Source: Oscheius dolichura
Taxonomy: Eukaryota; Nematoda; Chromadorea; Rhabditida; Rhabditidae
Assembly: GCA_932521035.1 (NCBI GenBank)
Contig: OW051495.1
Coordinates: 3,534,001-3,598,000, forward strand
Length of the DNA: 64,000 bases
Direction: 5' to 3'
Part shown: positions 49,450-60,900 of the stretch, in pieces
How the letters are laid out: every line of letters begins with the position of its first letter
Numbering within the stretch: position 1 is the first letter of the stretch
Position numbers and translations under genes: made by a program
The notes under the pieces: model-generated
Seen by the model: the letters and a program-made list of their open reading frames with translations, nothing else
Database searches by the model: none
Told to the model about the DNA's origin: nothing

Positions 49450-49855
49450 CACAAATTACAAAATGAGGAGGCGGAAGACAAACAGACGAGTCGGCCACTT
49501 TGAGACCTTGTTAAGGGGGCTAACGAAGTCATCCGGGTGGCGGACGGGGGATTTCACAGCTGTAAAGGAGAGAAAAGAAGCAACCATAAAGGGACAAAAA
49601 AGGGGGCGGCGGCGATGCAAAGACACGGGGGTACGCCATGGGAAAAGATTCCACTCATCGCTACCTGGCTCGACCGTTCTCATATCACTCGAGCATTGTA
49701 AGCCAAGAAAAAGGAGACAAGAGCCAACGAGGTGGCAAAAAACTAGAAAAAGGAAAGAATACAATGATTGGCCTCCATGATGTTTATTCTCTTGTGGATG
49801 ATGTGTACAAGACGAGTGTCGAAGAGAAGACACTGAAAGTCGTCGTCGCCTGTTC
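49450..49855. other. Tail-to-tail 3' flanks (Pax / mucin-like gene)
   Basis: About 400 bp lie between convergent stop codons. No gene is recognised. Confidence 0.4.
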
Positions 49856-52603
49856 TCATACGGGCCGCTTGCGGGGAGCCATCCTCCTGATCTGAGGGGG
49901 AGGACGGGCGGGCGGTGGAGGCTCCGGCTTCTTGCGGGGTCGGCGGGGAGGAGGCGTGTCGTCCTGGGTGTCGTCGACGATGAGCTCGCCGTCGGCCTTG
50001 GCCACCGGCAGGTAGACGATGTCCTCCGGGTCGTAGTACTCCTCCACGTCGCTGCCCATGTCCCAGAGAACATTATCCTTGCCCGTGTACTGCAGCTTCG
50101 TCAGCGCCTTGATCCGATCCGACGGGATTCGGCCGTCTTCCGTCGCGTGTCGAAGGGGCCCCGCCGGCGGCCGCGCATCCAGGACGAGCCTCTTGCGGAA
50201 CTTGAAGTCGGCCGGGTTGAGGGGCGGGTCGTCCGGCTGGCGCTGTTCCGGGACGGCTTCGGGCAGTGCCCTGTTGGGGTCGCTCTTGACACGCAGCAGC
50301 TCCGTCGCGTCGATGTACGGCATGTCGAAGTGGCTCTCCTTCTTCTCGTCCGAGACGGTGGCCGTTCTCTTGTTCTTCTCACCTTTTGGCTTCTCCCCCG
50401 TCTTCACAGGTGCCTTCGCCGTCGCCTTCTTCTTCTTCCAGTAACACAGACAGCATGCCAGGATGAAACCAACCAGAAGGAGAATGCCCCCACTGCTGAC
50501 ACCTACCCATTCCCTGAAATGGACAAGAGTTGAATGGAAAATCAGGCAAAACAGACAATGTAGAGAGACCCGAGGATGAACCGGAGAGGGAGGACGCGGC
50601 CGTCGAAGAGGCTGTCATCCCTAAAATTCGTTTTTCTAAAAGTCTTCCTGGAAAACGAGCCTGTAACTGGAGAAGTGGCCAGCGGCCCCACCACTGGAGG
50701 CACTGTGATGGCCTCAGTTGTTGTGGGTGACGTGGTGGTGGTAGTCGTGATAGTCGTGGTAGTCGTCGTCGTCGTCGCTGGTATGCTAGCCGTAGTGGCT
50801 GGAGAGGTTGTAGTTGTACTAGCTGTGGTGGTCGGTGATGGAGTTGTTGTGGTCGTTGGCGTGGTGGTAGAGGCCGTCGTTGTAGTAGATGTAGTCGTCG
50901 GAGTGGTCGTCGAGGTTGTAGTAGTAGAAGTTATTGTCGCTGTGGTGGTAGTCGGTGAAGGAGTCGGGGTAGTGGAGGCACTCGTCGTCTCCGTTGTCGT
51001 GCCGGCTGTGACCTCTGCCCCGTTGGCCGTCGATGCACTTGTGCCATTTGTAATGCTGGTGGTGGTAGTAGTTGTTGTGGAGGAAGGTGCTTCAATGGTG
51101 GTCGTCGAGTTCGTTGTTGTGGGGGGATCGACTATTAGACCAGTAATTGTTGTCGTATCCGTTGTATTCGTCGTTGTCGTGGTTGTTGTAGTGCTTCCAG
51201 ATGGTGTAGGTGTCGCAGCTGGGATGGTTGACGAAGGAGACCGGCCCGGTGCTACAGATATAGATGAGTTGTTCAGACTTCCACTACCGGGATTCGTTAG
51301 ATTGCTGGCTCCTCCACCAGGTCGACTACTACCTTACTACTACAGGGGAAGGATACTTGCTAGGCATGACTTGTTTAATGTTTCTTGGTGTAGTTTTGTA
51401 GAGAATTTCATGGCGATCAAGACAGATTGTCGCGATTTTGCTCTACTGCCTCCGTTGTGGAGAAAAACGCAAAATAAGATTACATAGCAAGAGAATTTTG
51501 GACTTGTCTATATTCCATTCTCCGTCTAAAAATGTGAAGTGGGGAGTGGATAGTGCATTCGACCCACTATTCATTTGCTTTTTTTCAACTTGAGTTCGAT
51601 TCTTCCAAGGAACCAAGTTATTTTTGCTATTTTTTGAAGATGATTGACACCGTTGGTTCCTCTGTAACTCTCAAAATAACGTTGCAATGGAAGTTATCGG
51701 GAGTAGATGAAGGTGGCGAAATTTTCACAGTAAAATGGTATGTAGAAACCTGCTCATCCTTTTTACGTTATATAAAGGGGTCGAAACAGATTCAACCAAC
51801 CCAAAAAAATTGTAAAAATGACTTGGCCCCTTGGAAGAATCGAACCCAAGTTGAAAAAAAACAAAAGAATCGTGGGCGAGTATACTATCCACCCCTTCAG
51901 TTTTAGAAGGAGAATGGAAAATAGACAAGTCCAAAATTCTTCGGCAATATAGTCTTATTTTGCGTTTTTCCCCACAAAGGAGGCAGTAGAGCCAAATTGC
52001 GACAATATGTCTTGATCGCCATGAAATTCTCTACAAGATGGCATCAAAAAGTTTGAAAAAGTGATGCCGAACAAGTATCCTTCGCTTGTCAGTTGGCGTA
52101 GAAACAACAATCGCACTCAAAATCCTACCTCCATTCCCTGGCTGGCCCGCGCTTCCTGCACCACTTTGTCCGCCCCTTCCAGGAGACGGAACCCCGCCTC
52201 CTGTAGGCTTTGTAGGAGTTGAGTTTACAGTTGAGGATGTCGAGGAATTCTCGTGTTTAGAAGGATTCCCCATCCGGAAACGCGGGTTGACGTCGGCCGC
52301 CTTCATCTCGTCCTCCTCCCCGTCAACCCCCGTCCCAGCCGTCGTCTCTTCCACATTTTCCTCCAATTTTCTGAATATTTTCTGTCCTCCGTCTCCCGTC
52401 TGCCGCCTACTTGTTCCAATCCGACGGGCCCGTCTCCACTGCCCCGCGACGCGCCGCCATCTTCTCCACGACCCGGCCAATCTTCTCAAAAACAGGAATA
52501 TTCCAGAGGTCGGCTCCGGCTACTGCCTGTAACCGATTGTTAGCCACTATAATCAGTCATAAATCACCATAAAAAGCAGCAAAAATACGAGAGTCAACCG
52601 CAT
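49856..52603 (-). CDS. Mucin-like single-pass membrane protein with threonine-repeat ectodomain
   Basis: A signal peptide (MRLTLVFLLLFMAVAGA) is encoded at the far 5' end. It is followed by an acidic segment (KLEENVEETTAGTGVDGEED), a Gly/Pro/Ser-rich stretch and a long Thr/Ser/Pro block (about 50680-51250), with runs such as TTTTSTTTPTTTSTTTT. That is a typical densely O-glycosylated stalk. One transmembrane helix follows, GGILLLVGFILACCLCYW, with a basic stop-transfer KKKK. The cytoplasmic part is about 180 residues, charged and proline-rich (ESHFDMPYIDATELLRVKSD, TPPPRRPRKKPEPPPP). No enzymatic domain is seen. One intron, 51333-52128, holds a foldback element. The ATG is one nt after a ttctag site. 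The family is not recognised. Confidence 0.75.
51348..52083. mobile_element. 736-bp foldback element with about 310-bp inverted arms, inside a mucin-like gene intron
   Basis: The outer ends are gaaggatacttg at 51348 and its complement ending at 52083. The arms (about 51348-51660 and 51777-52083) share long blocks: gtagagaatttcatggcgat, aaaaacgcaaaata, attttggacttgtctat, and ttcgattcttccaagg. The centre is about 115 bp and no transposase ORF is present. The intron is 796 bp with the element and about 60 bp without it. The two arms differ by scattered substitutions and small indels, so insertion is not recent. It shares no obvious sequence with the element at 31023-31648. Confidence 0.85.
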
Positions 52604-52974
52604 CCTAGAAGTAAGTAGGACGCTATGACACCGTCTCGAGGATTCTGCCCTTTTTACAGGAGCCCGAATTATACCTGTTCCAGCAAGTCTTGTAAAAGCC
52701 CTTGTCCGTCAGAAAACTGTGTCTTTTTTGAAAGGTTACGGTACGACTATCAGTTTGGAAAAAATTCTCAAATGTGGTAGTTGCCACTCCCTGCCCCTTC
52801 TTGGCATGTGTCCCGTTTCAAAAAAACGTTTTTTCGGGGATAAAGACTAAGAAGTCTTTTCTATGGCCAACGGTGGACGTAAATTCGTAATGTACCAATA
52901 AAATTGGGTTTATCGAGGAAGATACTCATCGTAATAAAACTTTAATACCAATTAAAATAATAACAAATAACAGG
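52604..52974. other. Spacer between co-oriented minus-strand genes
   Basis: About 370 bp; the GC-to-AT composition shift occurs here. No gene is seen. Confidence 0.4.
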
Positions 52975-54336
52975 CTAAGCAGTTGGTGTTGTGTGACCGG
53001 CTTCGTTACCTTTCCGTCGAAGTGGTTTGTAATGGTAATCGCGGCACAATTCTTCCATTCGAACGATATTAAAATCTGCCACATTCATTTTAGCTGCTGT
53101 TGAAAGAAGGCCATCAATAATTGCATCTCGTTTAGGAGCTCTCTATAAGAAGCATAAACAGGCTATAGTGGATACTAACTAAAATGTAAGGCTTCTTTTC
53201 TTCCACTGTCTGGCATTCCTTGCTTACCATGGATTTCGTTTCTTCTTTAAACTCTCGGGGGGCACTTATAGTTGGAATAAATGCTTAAACGTATGTCGTT
53301 AAAAAAATAGAAATAATATACCTGAATGTTCCATCATTTGAGTTGTGAAATGTACATATGTATCATCTATATTAGGATTTACAGGATGTTTAAACACCTG
53401 GGTGACTTTTAACGAACAATAAAAACACTTACATTATTAGTTCCACCAGCATGCTTGTTCATCCAGGCAAGTCGATTAGCAGGCTTTTCTCTTTGTTTTC
53501 TCTCTACCTAAAAATATGGTGCTTGTCAAAAAGATGTTGTACCGGTCTAGTAGGTATGAAAGATTTGTTAGCGGCTAGCGTTGTGTTATTGTCCACAACT
53601 GTCATATTTAAGGAATTCTCTTGACGAAACGACATGGAAAGCAACTCTCGTTGCTAAAATTGTATGTAAATCAAAGATTTTATATAAATATGCATACCAG
53701 TTGATCCTTTTGTGTTTGCAAGTTGTTCAATTGTTTTTTAAAGCCCGATTCGAGATCTTTCTTTTCTTGTAGATGTACCATTTCCTAAGATTTTAGCTAT
53801 GAGGGCATTTAATCAAAAACCTTTGCAACTTTTTCACGTCTTGCATCTTCTAGTTGTCTCGTCAGATTTTCATTTCGTTTTTTCATCATTAGCACCACAC
53901 CGCTTTCTTTCTGACCTCCCTGTTACCTTACCTTAATTTTTGAAGAACAACATAATCTTACGGTTAATATAGTTGATGTACTTTTATTGTCTGACGCGCC
54001 CGGTGTATCCATGCTTATATGCACCAGCTGACGTGAAAATATGCCATGAAATAATAAGGTATATAGACATACTTGCGACATTCTTTGCTCCGGCGCTTCA
54101 ATGGGTCTTGTTGCAACTGGTACATGACGCGATGCTCCGGATTGCAAAGATTTCCCTGTAAAATGGAAATCTTGTTGTTACAGTAAGATCTTACGTATTG
54201 TTATAGATGGTCCAGGTTCCATAGGATCGTCGTCAAATGAATCGTTTGGACTTTTGTTTTTGTTTATAATTACTGGGTCGTCATCGAATGAATCATTCAG
54301 ATCGATTCGTCTTTTCTTTGCAGCAGGCATTCCCAT
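52975..54336 (-). CDS. Coiled-coil nuclear protein, unrecognised
   Basis: The N-terminus carries a bipartite-like nuclear signal (MGMPAAKKRRIDLND) and a duplicated acidic unit, NDSFDDDP, at about residues 14-21 and 30-37. A charged coiled-coil middle follows (MMKKRNENLTRQLEDARREK, HLQEKKDLESGFKKQLNNLQ). The C-terminal part has NRLAWMNKHAGG, a helix IIDGLLSTAAKMNVADFNIV and a basic end, CRDYHYKPLRRKGNEAG. About seven introns of 35-55 bp are present. The order of acidic N-terminus, then coiled coil, is reminiscent of checkpoint adaptors such as ATRIP, but I see no specific match and do not assign it. The ATG lies 10 nt after tacttctag and 249 bp behind UXS1. Confidence 0.6.
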
Positions 54337-54585
54337 CCTACGGAAGCTAGAAGTAAAAAGAAAAATAAACAACCGTTAGAGAGTTGATATTACAAAGTTT
54401 GCATTTTCAGTGCATTTTATAATTTTTATGATACTATGAACTATGCACAATAAAATCTGAACTGTATACATTAAATAACCAACTATGCAAATCTATCACA
54501 TTATTAAGACCAGGTATTATGACAAGTGAAAGTAATTGGAAAACCTACAACCCGTTATATTCAATGTCAAGGTTTTGAGGAATTA

Positions 54586-56241
54586 TTAAGTTTCAGAAAG
54601 CACCTCGCCAAGCTTATTATGATTAATTTCATCTCGAAAATAAGTTATTGTTTTACGTAGTCCATCCACCATATTCACCTAAATAATCATGTTGTTTTGA
54701 AACGATAAAAATACTTTTGGACTCCATCCCAGCTCTTTAGCCGCTTTTGAAATATCCGGTCTCCTTTGCTGAGGGTCATCTATTTGTGACTCCTGATTTA
54801 CTATACCAGAAGCACTACCTAGTATTTGATTAGAATTTAAAAAAAAAAGATTAAATCTAACCAACTAGATCTTTAATTATCAAAGCAAATTCTTTTATAG
54901 TGTGCTCTTCCGGGTTCCCTAAATTAACAGGAAGAGAATAGTTACTATTCATCAGAGCAATGAGTCCATCAACTAAATCATCGACATATTGAAAAGACCG
55001 CGTTTGGACACCATCTCCATATACCTTGGAAGACTAACAATAAATCAAAAGAAATACCGTCATTGGTTTTCCTTGGAGAGCTTGAATTATAAAATTAGAT
55101 ACAACACGACCATCATTCATATGCATTCGTGGACCGAAAGTGTTAAAAATTCTGGCAATTCTAACTGGAATACCTTCCTAGAAAAATATATGTTAAGATG
55201 TTAATAGTAAAAACTGACCATTCTGTTATATGCGACCATAAGAGATTCAGCAACACGCTTCCCTTCATCATAACAGCTTCTGGGGCCTATTGTATTTACA
55301 TGCCCCCAATAAGTTTCTGGCTGGGGATGTACTTCTGGATCTCCATAAACTTCAGACGTAGATGCCAGAAGAACGGTAGCTTTTGTACGCCTAAACTGTA
55401 GAAACGTATAGTAAATCGAAATACTTGGCTAAACCCAGCATGTTGATTGTTCCAATTGTATTTGTTTTTATTGTTTTCACAGGATTGTACATATAGTGAG
55501 GAGGAGATGCTGGTGATGCCAAATGATATATCTGATCCACTAAAGGAAATAAAAGACTTAATTGGATGAAAAGGCTACCTTCAGCAAAATAAGGATTAAT
55601 AACATCGTGATGAACTAATTCAAAATTTGGATGACCGATCCAATGTTCTACATTCCGTTTCCTGCCAGTGAAATAGTTATCCAGGGCAATCACCTAAAAC
55701 TCCATAAAAACTTTAAAGTAAAGTATTCAAAACCTCATGCCCATCTCTCATAAGTTTATCTACAAGATGGGATCCAACAAATCCAGCTCCACCGGTAACC
55801 AAAATACGTTTCATCGAGTTTTCGTTACGATATCGAGTTTTTGGATATGACTTTGCTCTAAACATTAAGTTATAGTCTGTTTTAAATAAGGTATAACAAA
55901 AGATTCTTACGTAGTATGCTCTCCTTGGTGGATAGTATTTCTCAAGGAATTCAATTCGGCTTCTAGTAACTGTATTTTTCCCATTAATTGTTTCATTTTT
56001 GTGTCATTGCTGAAATCAAATAGGATGCCGTAAGTTTTAACTCACTCGGAAATATTATAAATAAGTGATTCGGGTAAAAAAGGTGAACTTACAAAGCTAT
56101 ACGATATACATTTCAATAATACAAATCCTGCTGAAATTTTGAAGAAAATAAGGTAAAAATTGACAACTTACAAATTAGAAAAATAACACAAATGATAACG
56201 ACATTTTTTCCTATACGTGGCATGGGCTCAATGTTCCGCAT
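54586..56241 (-). CDS. UXS1: UDP-glucuronic acid decarboxylase (UDP-xylose synthase)
   Basis: This Golgi/ER type II membrane SDR enzyme makes UDP-xylose, the first sugar of glycosaminoglycan linkers. A short N-terminus and a signal anchor ([10 protein letters not shown]) lead to a stem helix ([20 protein letters not shown]). The Rossmann domain begins [20 protein letters not shown], then [34 protein letters not shown] and the NTIGT helix. STSEVYGDP and the active-site YxxxK in [13 protein letters not shown] are intact. [20 protein letters not shown] and [15 protein letters not shown] follow. It is complete. The first ATG (56241) adds six residues before the alternative at 56223. It is one of five co-oriented minus-strand genes. 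Confidence 0.96.
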
Positions 56242-56803
56242 TCATATAGTATATTGATCTCGAGAAGATCTGGAAATTAACATTGCTAAAGCAATAAGAA
56301 AGCACACAAGACTTGAGGAAGGTCTCAAAACAGCAGTATATTTGTAACGCGAAATATAAGGTATTACTAAAACGGGTATACAGGCTTCGAAGAGATAACA
56401 TCGGGAAAACGAAATATCAAAACACGAACAGTAGACGGCCGGGAAAAGATGTGATCACTCGCAACTAAAATTCGAACACCTTTCCCGCTAAAATTATCGT
56501 GGATTGTTCCATCAGTTCACACTTTTCGAAGTAGAACGGGGTTGTTTCAGTATACTTCTATTCAAGAGAACGGATTTCTCAATAGTTTAGATGAAAATGA
56601 TATACGGAATGTTATGCAACGAAAAAGGAGAACATTTTTACAATCCTGCGGCACTTGGGATGGGCAGTCAAAACATCCTGATATTAAACATCCACGAAAA
56701 AAAATCTGTAGTCAAATGTATTTGATGATTTTTTCTCTCTCTTCTGAACCTGAATAAAGCTGCGAGCGCCAGGGCTGTGCAATAGACATGTTTATTGGAT
56801 GAA
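56242..56803. other. Spacer between minus-strand genes
   Basis: About 560 bp. A plus-strand 71-codon ORF at 56542-56757 has no splice context or family similarity and is probably chance. Promoter sequence for UXS1 is expected here. Confidence 0.4.
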
Positions 56804-57680
56804 TTACAGATGGTACGCGTGACCCTTGGGAACGCCAGTTCGCCAACAACAAAGACAATAGTGTAAAAAGGTGTAGGAGACGCCAATAACTGTCGATAAA
56901 CCAGCACAGATCAAAGCTAATCTAAACGGAAAGTAATAGAATGGCCCGTCTGGTTAATCACAAAAGCCAGACCCGTATCCTCTGACAGCATTTGATTGTC
57001 TCCAGTTCGGAAATCGGAGTGCAACAAGAGTAAAAATAAAACATTGACTCGCTCGGACATCTGAATAGGAAAAGTTATCTGCGGGAAAGAGATCAGATAA
57101 TACAAAGTTTGGGGAGTGAAGGGCTGGTCGGCCGGCTTACAGTAGGACGCTGAGCCTCGGGAATTACCCAGGAGACTGTTGAGAATGGCAAAAATCAACG
57201 AGGCTACCAGCTGGAAATGACTGGATCCATTATAAATTTTCCGAACTCACGAGGAAGGTGAAAATAACACAAATGTAGCGCATCGAGGCAGGTACGACAC
57301 ATAGCGTATCCGGTTCGGAGATGTGGTACTGAAGATGTTTTGGGTTAGACATCAGCTTATTTTTAGCTTCATGACAACTGGATGCTCTAAAGAGGCCCCC
57401 TGGGGGAGGACGGTGAGTACTGGGTTCTGTTCCCGGGGACAGGAAGAAGGGGCGGCATACCTCTCTGACGACCATATTGGAACGGATGGACTTGGTTGTG
57501 GAACGGATGGAAGCGTGGCGGGACCATATAAAGACGGGGGACTCCGGGTCGAGGAGGACGGGAGACGGACGGTCGGGTGACGGCTTGGTAGAGAAACTCG
57601 ACTGGAAAGGAAGACGGGGGATGACAGGAGGGATTAGGGGGATTTACTTCAGAAGTGGTCGGAGCGGGCGTGGGGGCCAT
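56804..57680 (-). CDS. Multi-pass (tetraspan-like) membrane protein, unrecognised
   Basis: Five exons were joined with introns of 32-52 bp. The proline-rich N-terminus (MAPTPAPTTSEVNPPNP) leads by way of LMSNPKHLQYHISEPDTLCV to TM1 (RYICVIFTFLLVASLIFAIL). A loop (PNFVLSDLFPADNFSYSDV) follows, then CFIFTLVALRFP and TM segment LALICAGLSTVIGVSYTFLH with YCLCCW. The tail is short, ending GHAYHL. The alternative unspliced frames give longer ORFs, but only the spliced path keeps hydrophobic segments in one frame. It could be a MARVEL- or claudin-like protein; no signature proves it. The stop is AT-rich while the first exons are GC-rich. The gene lies 281 bp behind the cadherin stop. Confidence 0.6.
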
Positions 57681-57961
57681 AGAGCGGCGAATGACACACT
57701 AAGAACATTTATTGGCAAACGAGAAGGGCGGAACATATGACGGGCATGGCCTGGCTTTAACTTTTATTCGGATATCTCTTAGAAAGGGACCAGTATCGGG
57801 GCTGAGCGGGGAGGAGACTAGAGATGGATATGACGTGAGGAATCAGAGCTCCGTTGATTGCAGAGGAGGCGGCGGCGCGGGCACCATCAGCCGGGAACCA
57901 TCCACACAAAACAATGACGGGTTGAGCACTCTAAACGGGCGTCTCCGAATGGGATGGGGGC

Positions 57962-60900
57962 TCACTTCGTGGGAGGGCGACCTAGAGTGGCGTGGTGGAG
58001 GACGGCCTGCTGGGAGATGGTCCGCAGCTTGGAGTTGTACTCGTTCTTCTGTCGACAACAGAGACAGGCCACCACCAGCAGGGCCACCACAGAGGTCACC
58101 ACAGCCAGGCCGGCCACTGCCGTCATTGTCACCGGCCGGGGTTGGCCGTCTTCCGGGATGACGACGTCTCGCAGGCCATAGGCGGATCGGAGCTCGCGAC
58201 GGGCGGTCGAATTGGAGGACATCAGTTTGCTGGAAGGAGGGTGTCCTCAGAGGGGAGGACAGTTACCTGATGGCCTTATTGACGTCGATGAAACGATCGT
58301 CAGAGTCGAGGAAATGGGCCAGGACGAGGGTGAAGTTGGCATTCTGCCGACATCGGTCGACGACGGCCTTGTAGTGGGTGGCTTCCGTCAACAACCTAAA
58401 TCCCCAGATTTCTCAATAAGACAGGCAACCTACGAGACAATGTGCTTCTCATTACGGACGATAAAGTCGAATGGCGCATCAAATAGCAGTTCCGCCTGCT
58501 GGGAATAAGTGACGACGGCTACCGTAACCGTGGCCGTGTCTTCGTGACCCGCTTCGTCCGTCACTGCCGCCGTGAAATAATAAGAAGATTCCCGAAGGGC
58601 CTCATTGGCCGAGACTTCTCCCGTGGCCGGTTCCAGGGTGATCGGTCCAGCCGAATCCGAGGGATACGTCTAAAAGAGCAGATAAATGTGGAAGAACAGG
58701 ACTGGTAGTACGTGTTTTCCGGATCGAACGGCCCCTTTAATAGAGTACCGTAACCCGTTCTTCTCCTGGTCCGCATCGTTGGCCACCAACGTCGTCAGGT
58801 GACTTCCCGGTGAGGCTTGTCCCTATGATTTCAATTTTACATGTTTCAGGAGCACCTACCTGGATTACTGTAGCTGCGAATGTTTTCTGTGTGAATCTGG
58901 GGAAATTGTCGTTGACATCGTCAACTTTGATCACGGCGACCAGCGAGGTGTTGGCCGGCTTGAAGGGATCCCGACACGACAGGAGACAGTCGTAGGCTGT
59001 GACCTGAAGAGCAGTCTCTTGATAGCCAATTTATCTGGTTACGGTTATTCGATGTTCGGCGAGTTGTTCCCTGTCGAAGGTGGTATTTGTGTAGAGGACG
59101 GGAAGGGAGGGATCCGTGAAGAAAAAGTGGGGAGAGTCCGTCGAGTAGCAGACCTGAACAAGGGATTGAAAGAGCTGGTCGAGCCAAAATACCTTTGTGT
59201 TGTCGGCGTGGAAGTCGGCATCCAGGGCGGCGGGGAATCTGCCGACCATCCGGGGAAGGGGGCTTCTGTCGTTCTCGACGACGGAGAGGAGGACGTCTCC
59301 TCGGGGGAAGATGGGACAGTTGTCGTTCCGGTCGTTGATCGAGATGAAGAGGTGGACACGGGTGCAGTTGGCTGCCCGACAGGCCTTCACCTTCAGCTCG
59401 TGGACGGCCTTCTTCTCGAAGTCGAAGGGGGCCTGGGCGAAGAGTGACCCCGAGCCGTTGACCCGAAAGGCCTCCCAGTCCCTTTTGAACTCGGTGTCGA
59501 GGCTGAAGGACACGTTGGCCGAGTCGCCCTCGTCCAGCACTTTGATCCTCAACAACTCGTCCAGCTCGACATTCTCATCGTAGTAGTGGATGGAGTTCTG
59601 TTTGGGAGAGACTAAAACTTCTTCGTCTTTTTATAAAGCTAAACTGACCAATGAGGGGGCTGTGGGTGTTGTAGGCGGCCGGATAGACGGTGACACAGAA
59701 GGTGGCCTCCGTCTTCAGCGGAGGCATACCCGAGTCCAGGGCAGTGACGGAGCCGCAGATTCGTTCTCCTGCGTATCCCTTGAGAGACTGGCCAACTACG
59801 AGTTTTCCCTCGTCGTCCACTCGGAACAAGCTGCTGTTCGAGGTGCATCTGACACTTTGGGTGTTTTCCTCATCCGCGTCCGTTGTGGCCAGGGAGGTGA
59901 CGGTCGCCCCGAGAGGAGCATCCTCCGCCACCGACAGTTGCATCAAATCGGCGTTGAGGATCTGTGGTCGATTGTCGTTGGCATCCTCCACTTGGACAGT
60001 GATCTAGGGAAGGATATCTTGACCCAGTGAGCGCAGACTCACCGCTCCGAATACTTCGTGTTCTCCGTCGGATACCTTGATGGCCAGGGAATGCGCCCTC
60101 TGGGCTTCGAAATCCAACGGACGGGTCGTGGTCACCGACCCATTGCCTTTGTCAATGGCGAATCCCTCTGCTCCGACCAGCTCGTACTGTAGCCGGCCGT
60201 TGTCTCCTTCGTCCTCGTCTGTTGCCAATGGATACGGTAGGTCGAGAACAGTCCCCACGGGAATATCCTCCCTGACGACCACCGTGAAGACACTTCCATT
60301 TTTGAAGACTGGCCTAAAAGGGAGGAGTGTGTTCCACTCGGGGAGCCGTCTGTTAGTGGGACCTGTTATCGTTGACGTTGGTCAGAATAAGCGAGAAGTT
60401 AGTTGACACGAATTCTCCGTCGCCGTTCGTCGCCCTCACTATTCCGTTTATCTTCTTGTACCGCTCGTAGTCCATCCGACTGGCCACAGTGATCCAGCCC
60501 TCTCCGTCGATGGTCAAAAAGTCTCGATGGCCTCTGGTGAGTGCCAGCTGGTACCTGAAGGGACGGGAAGGCGGTTATGGCAGACAGACAAGCGGACGGG
60601 CAGGGCGGGGAGGACTTACTTGTAGACGTTGTCGGGGCTGGCTTTGACCTGAAGGACGCGGGTGCCGACGGCCGTACTCTCGGGGACGATGGCCCGGTAT
60701 ATGTCCTTTCGGAAGGAGGGGGTAGAGTCGTTGTCGACCACGTTTATAATCAGCTCGACTGAAAAAATAGAGAATATTGGCTAGGGGACGACTCTTACCC
60801 GGGACTTCTCTCTTCCCCTTCCTCATGGATATCTGCAGTCGGATCTGTTTGGTGACTTCTGGGGAGAGCGACCTCTTGGTGTGGATGACTCCCGTCTCCG

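Noticed and set aside
50576-51487. 303-codon plus-strand valine-rich ORF
   Set aside because: It is the antisense of the threonine-repeat exon: valine GTN codons mirror ACN threonine codons.
52975-54336. ATRIP orthologue
   Set aside because: The acidic N-terminus and coiled coil are suggestive only; no specific ATRIP motif was recognised.
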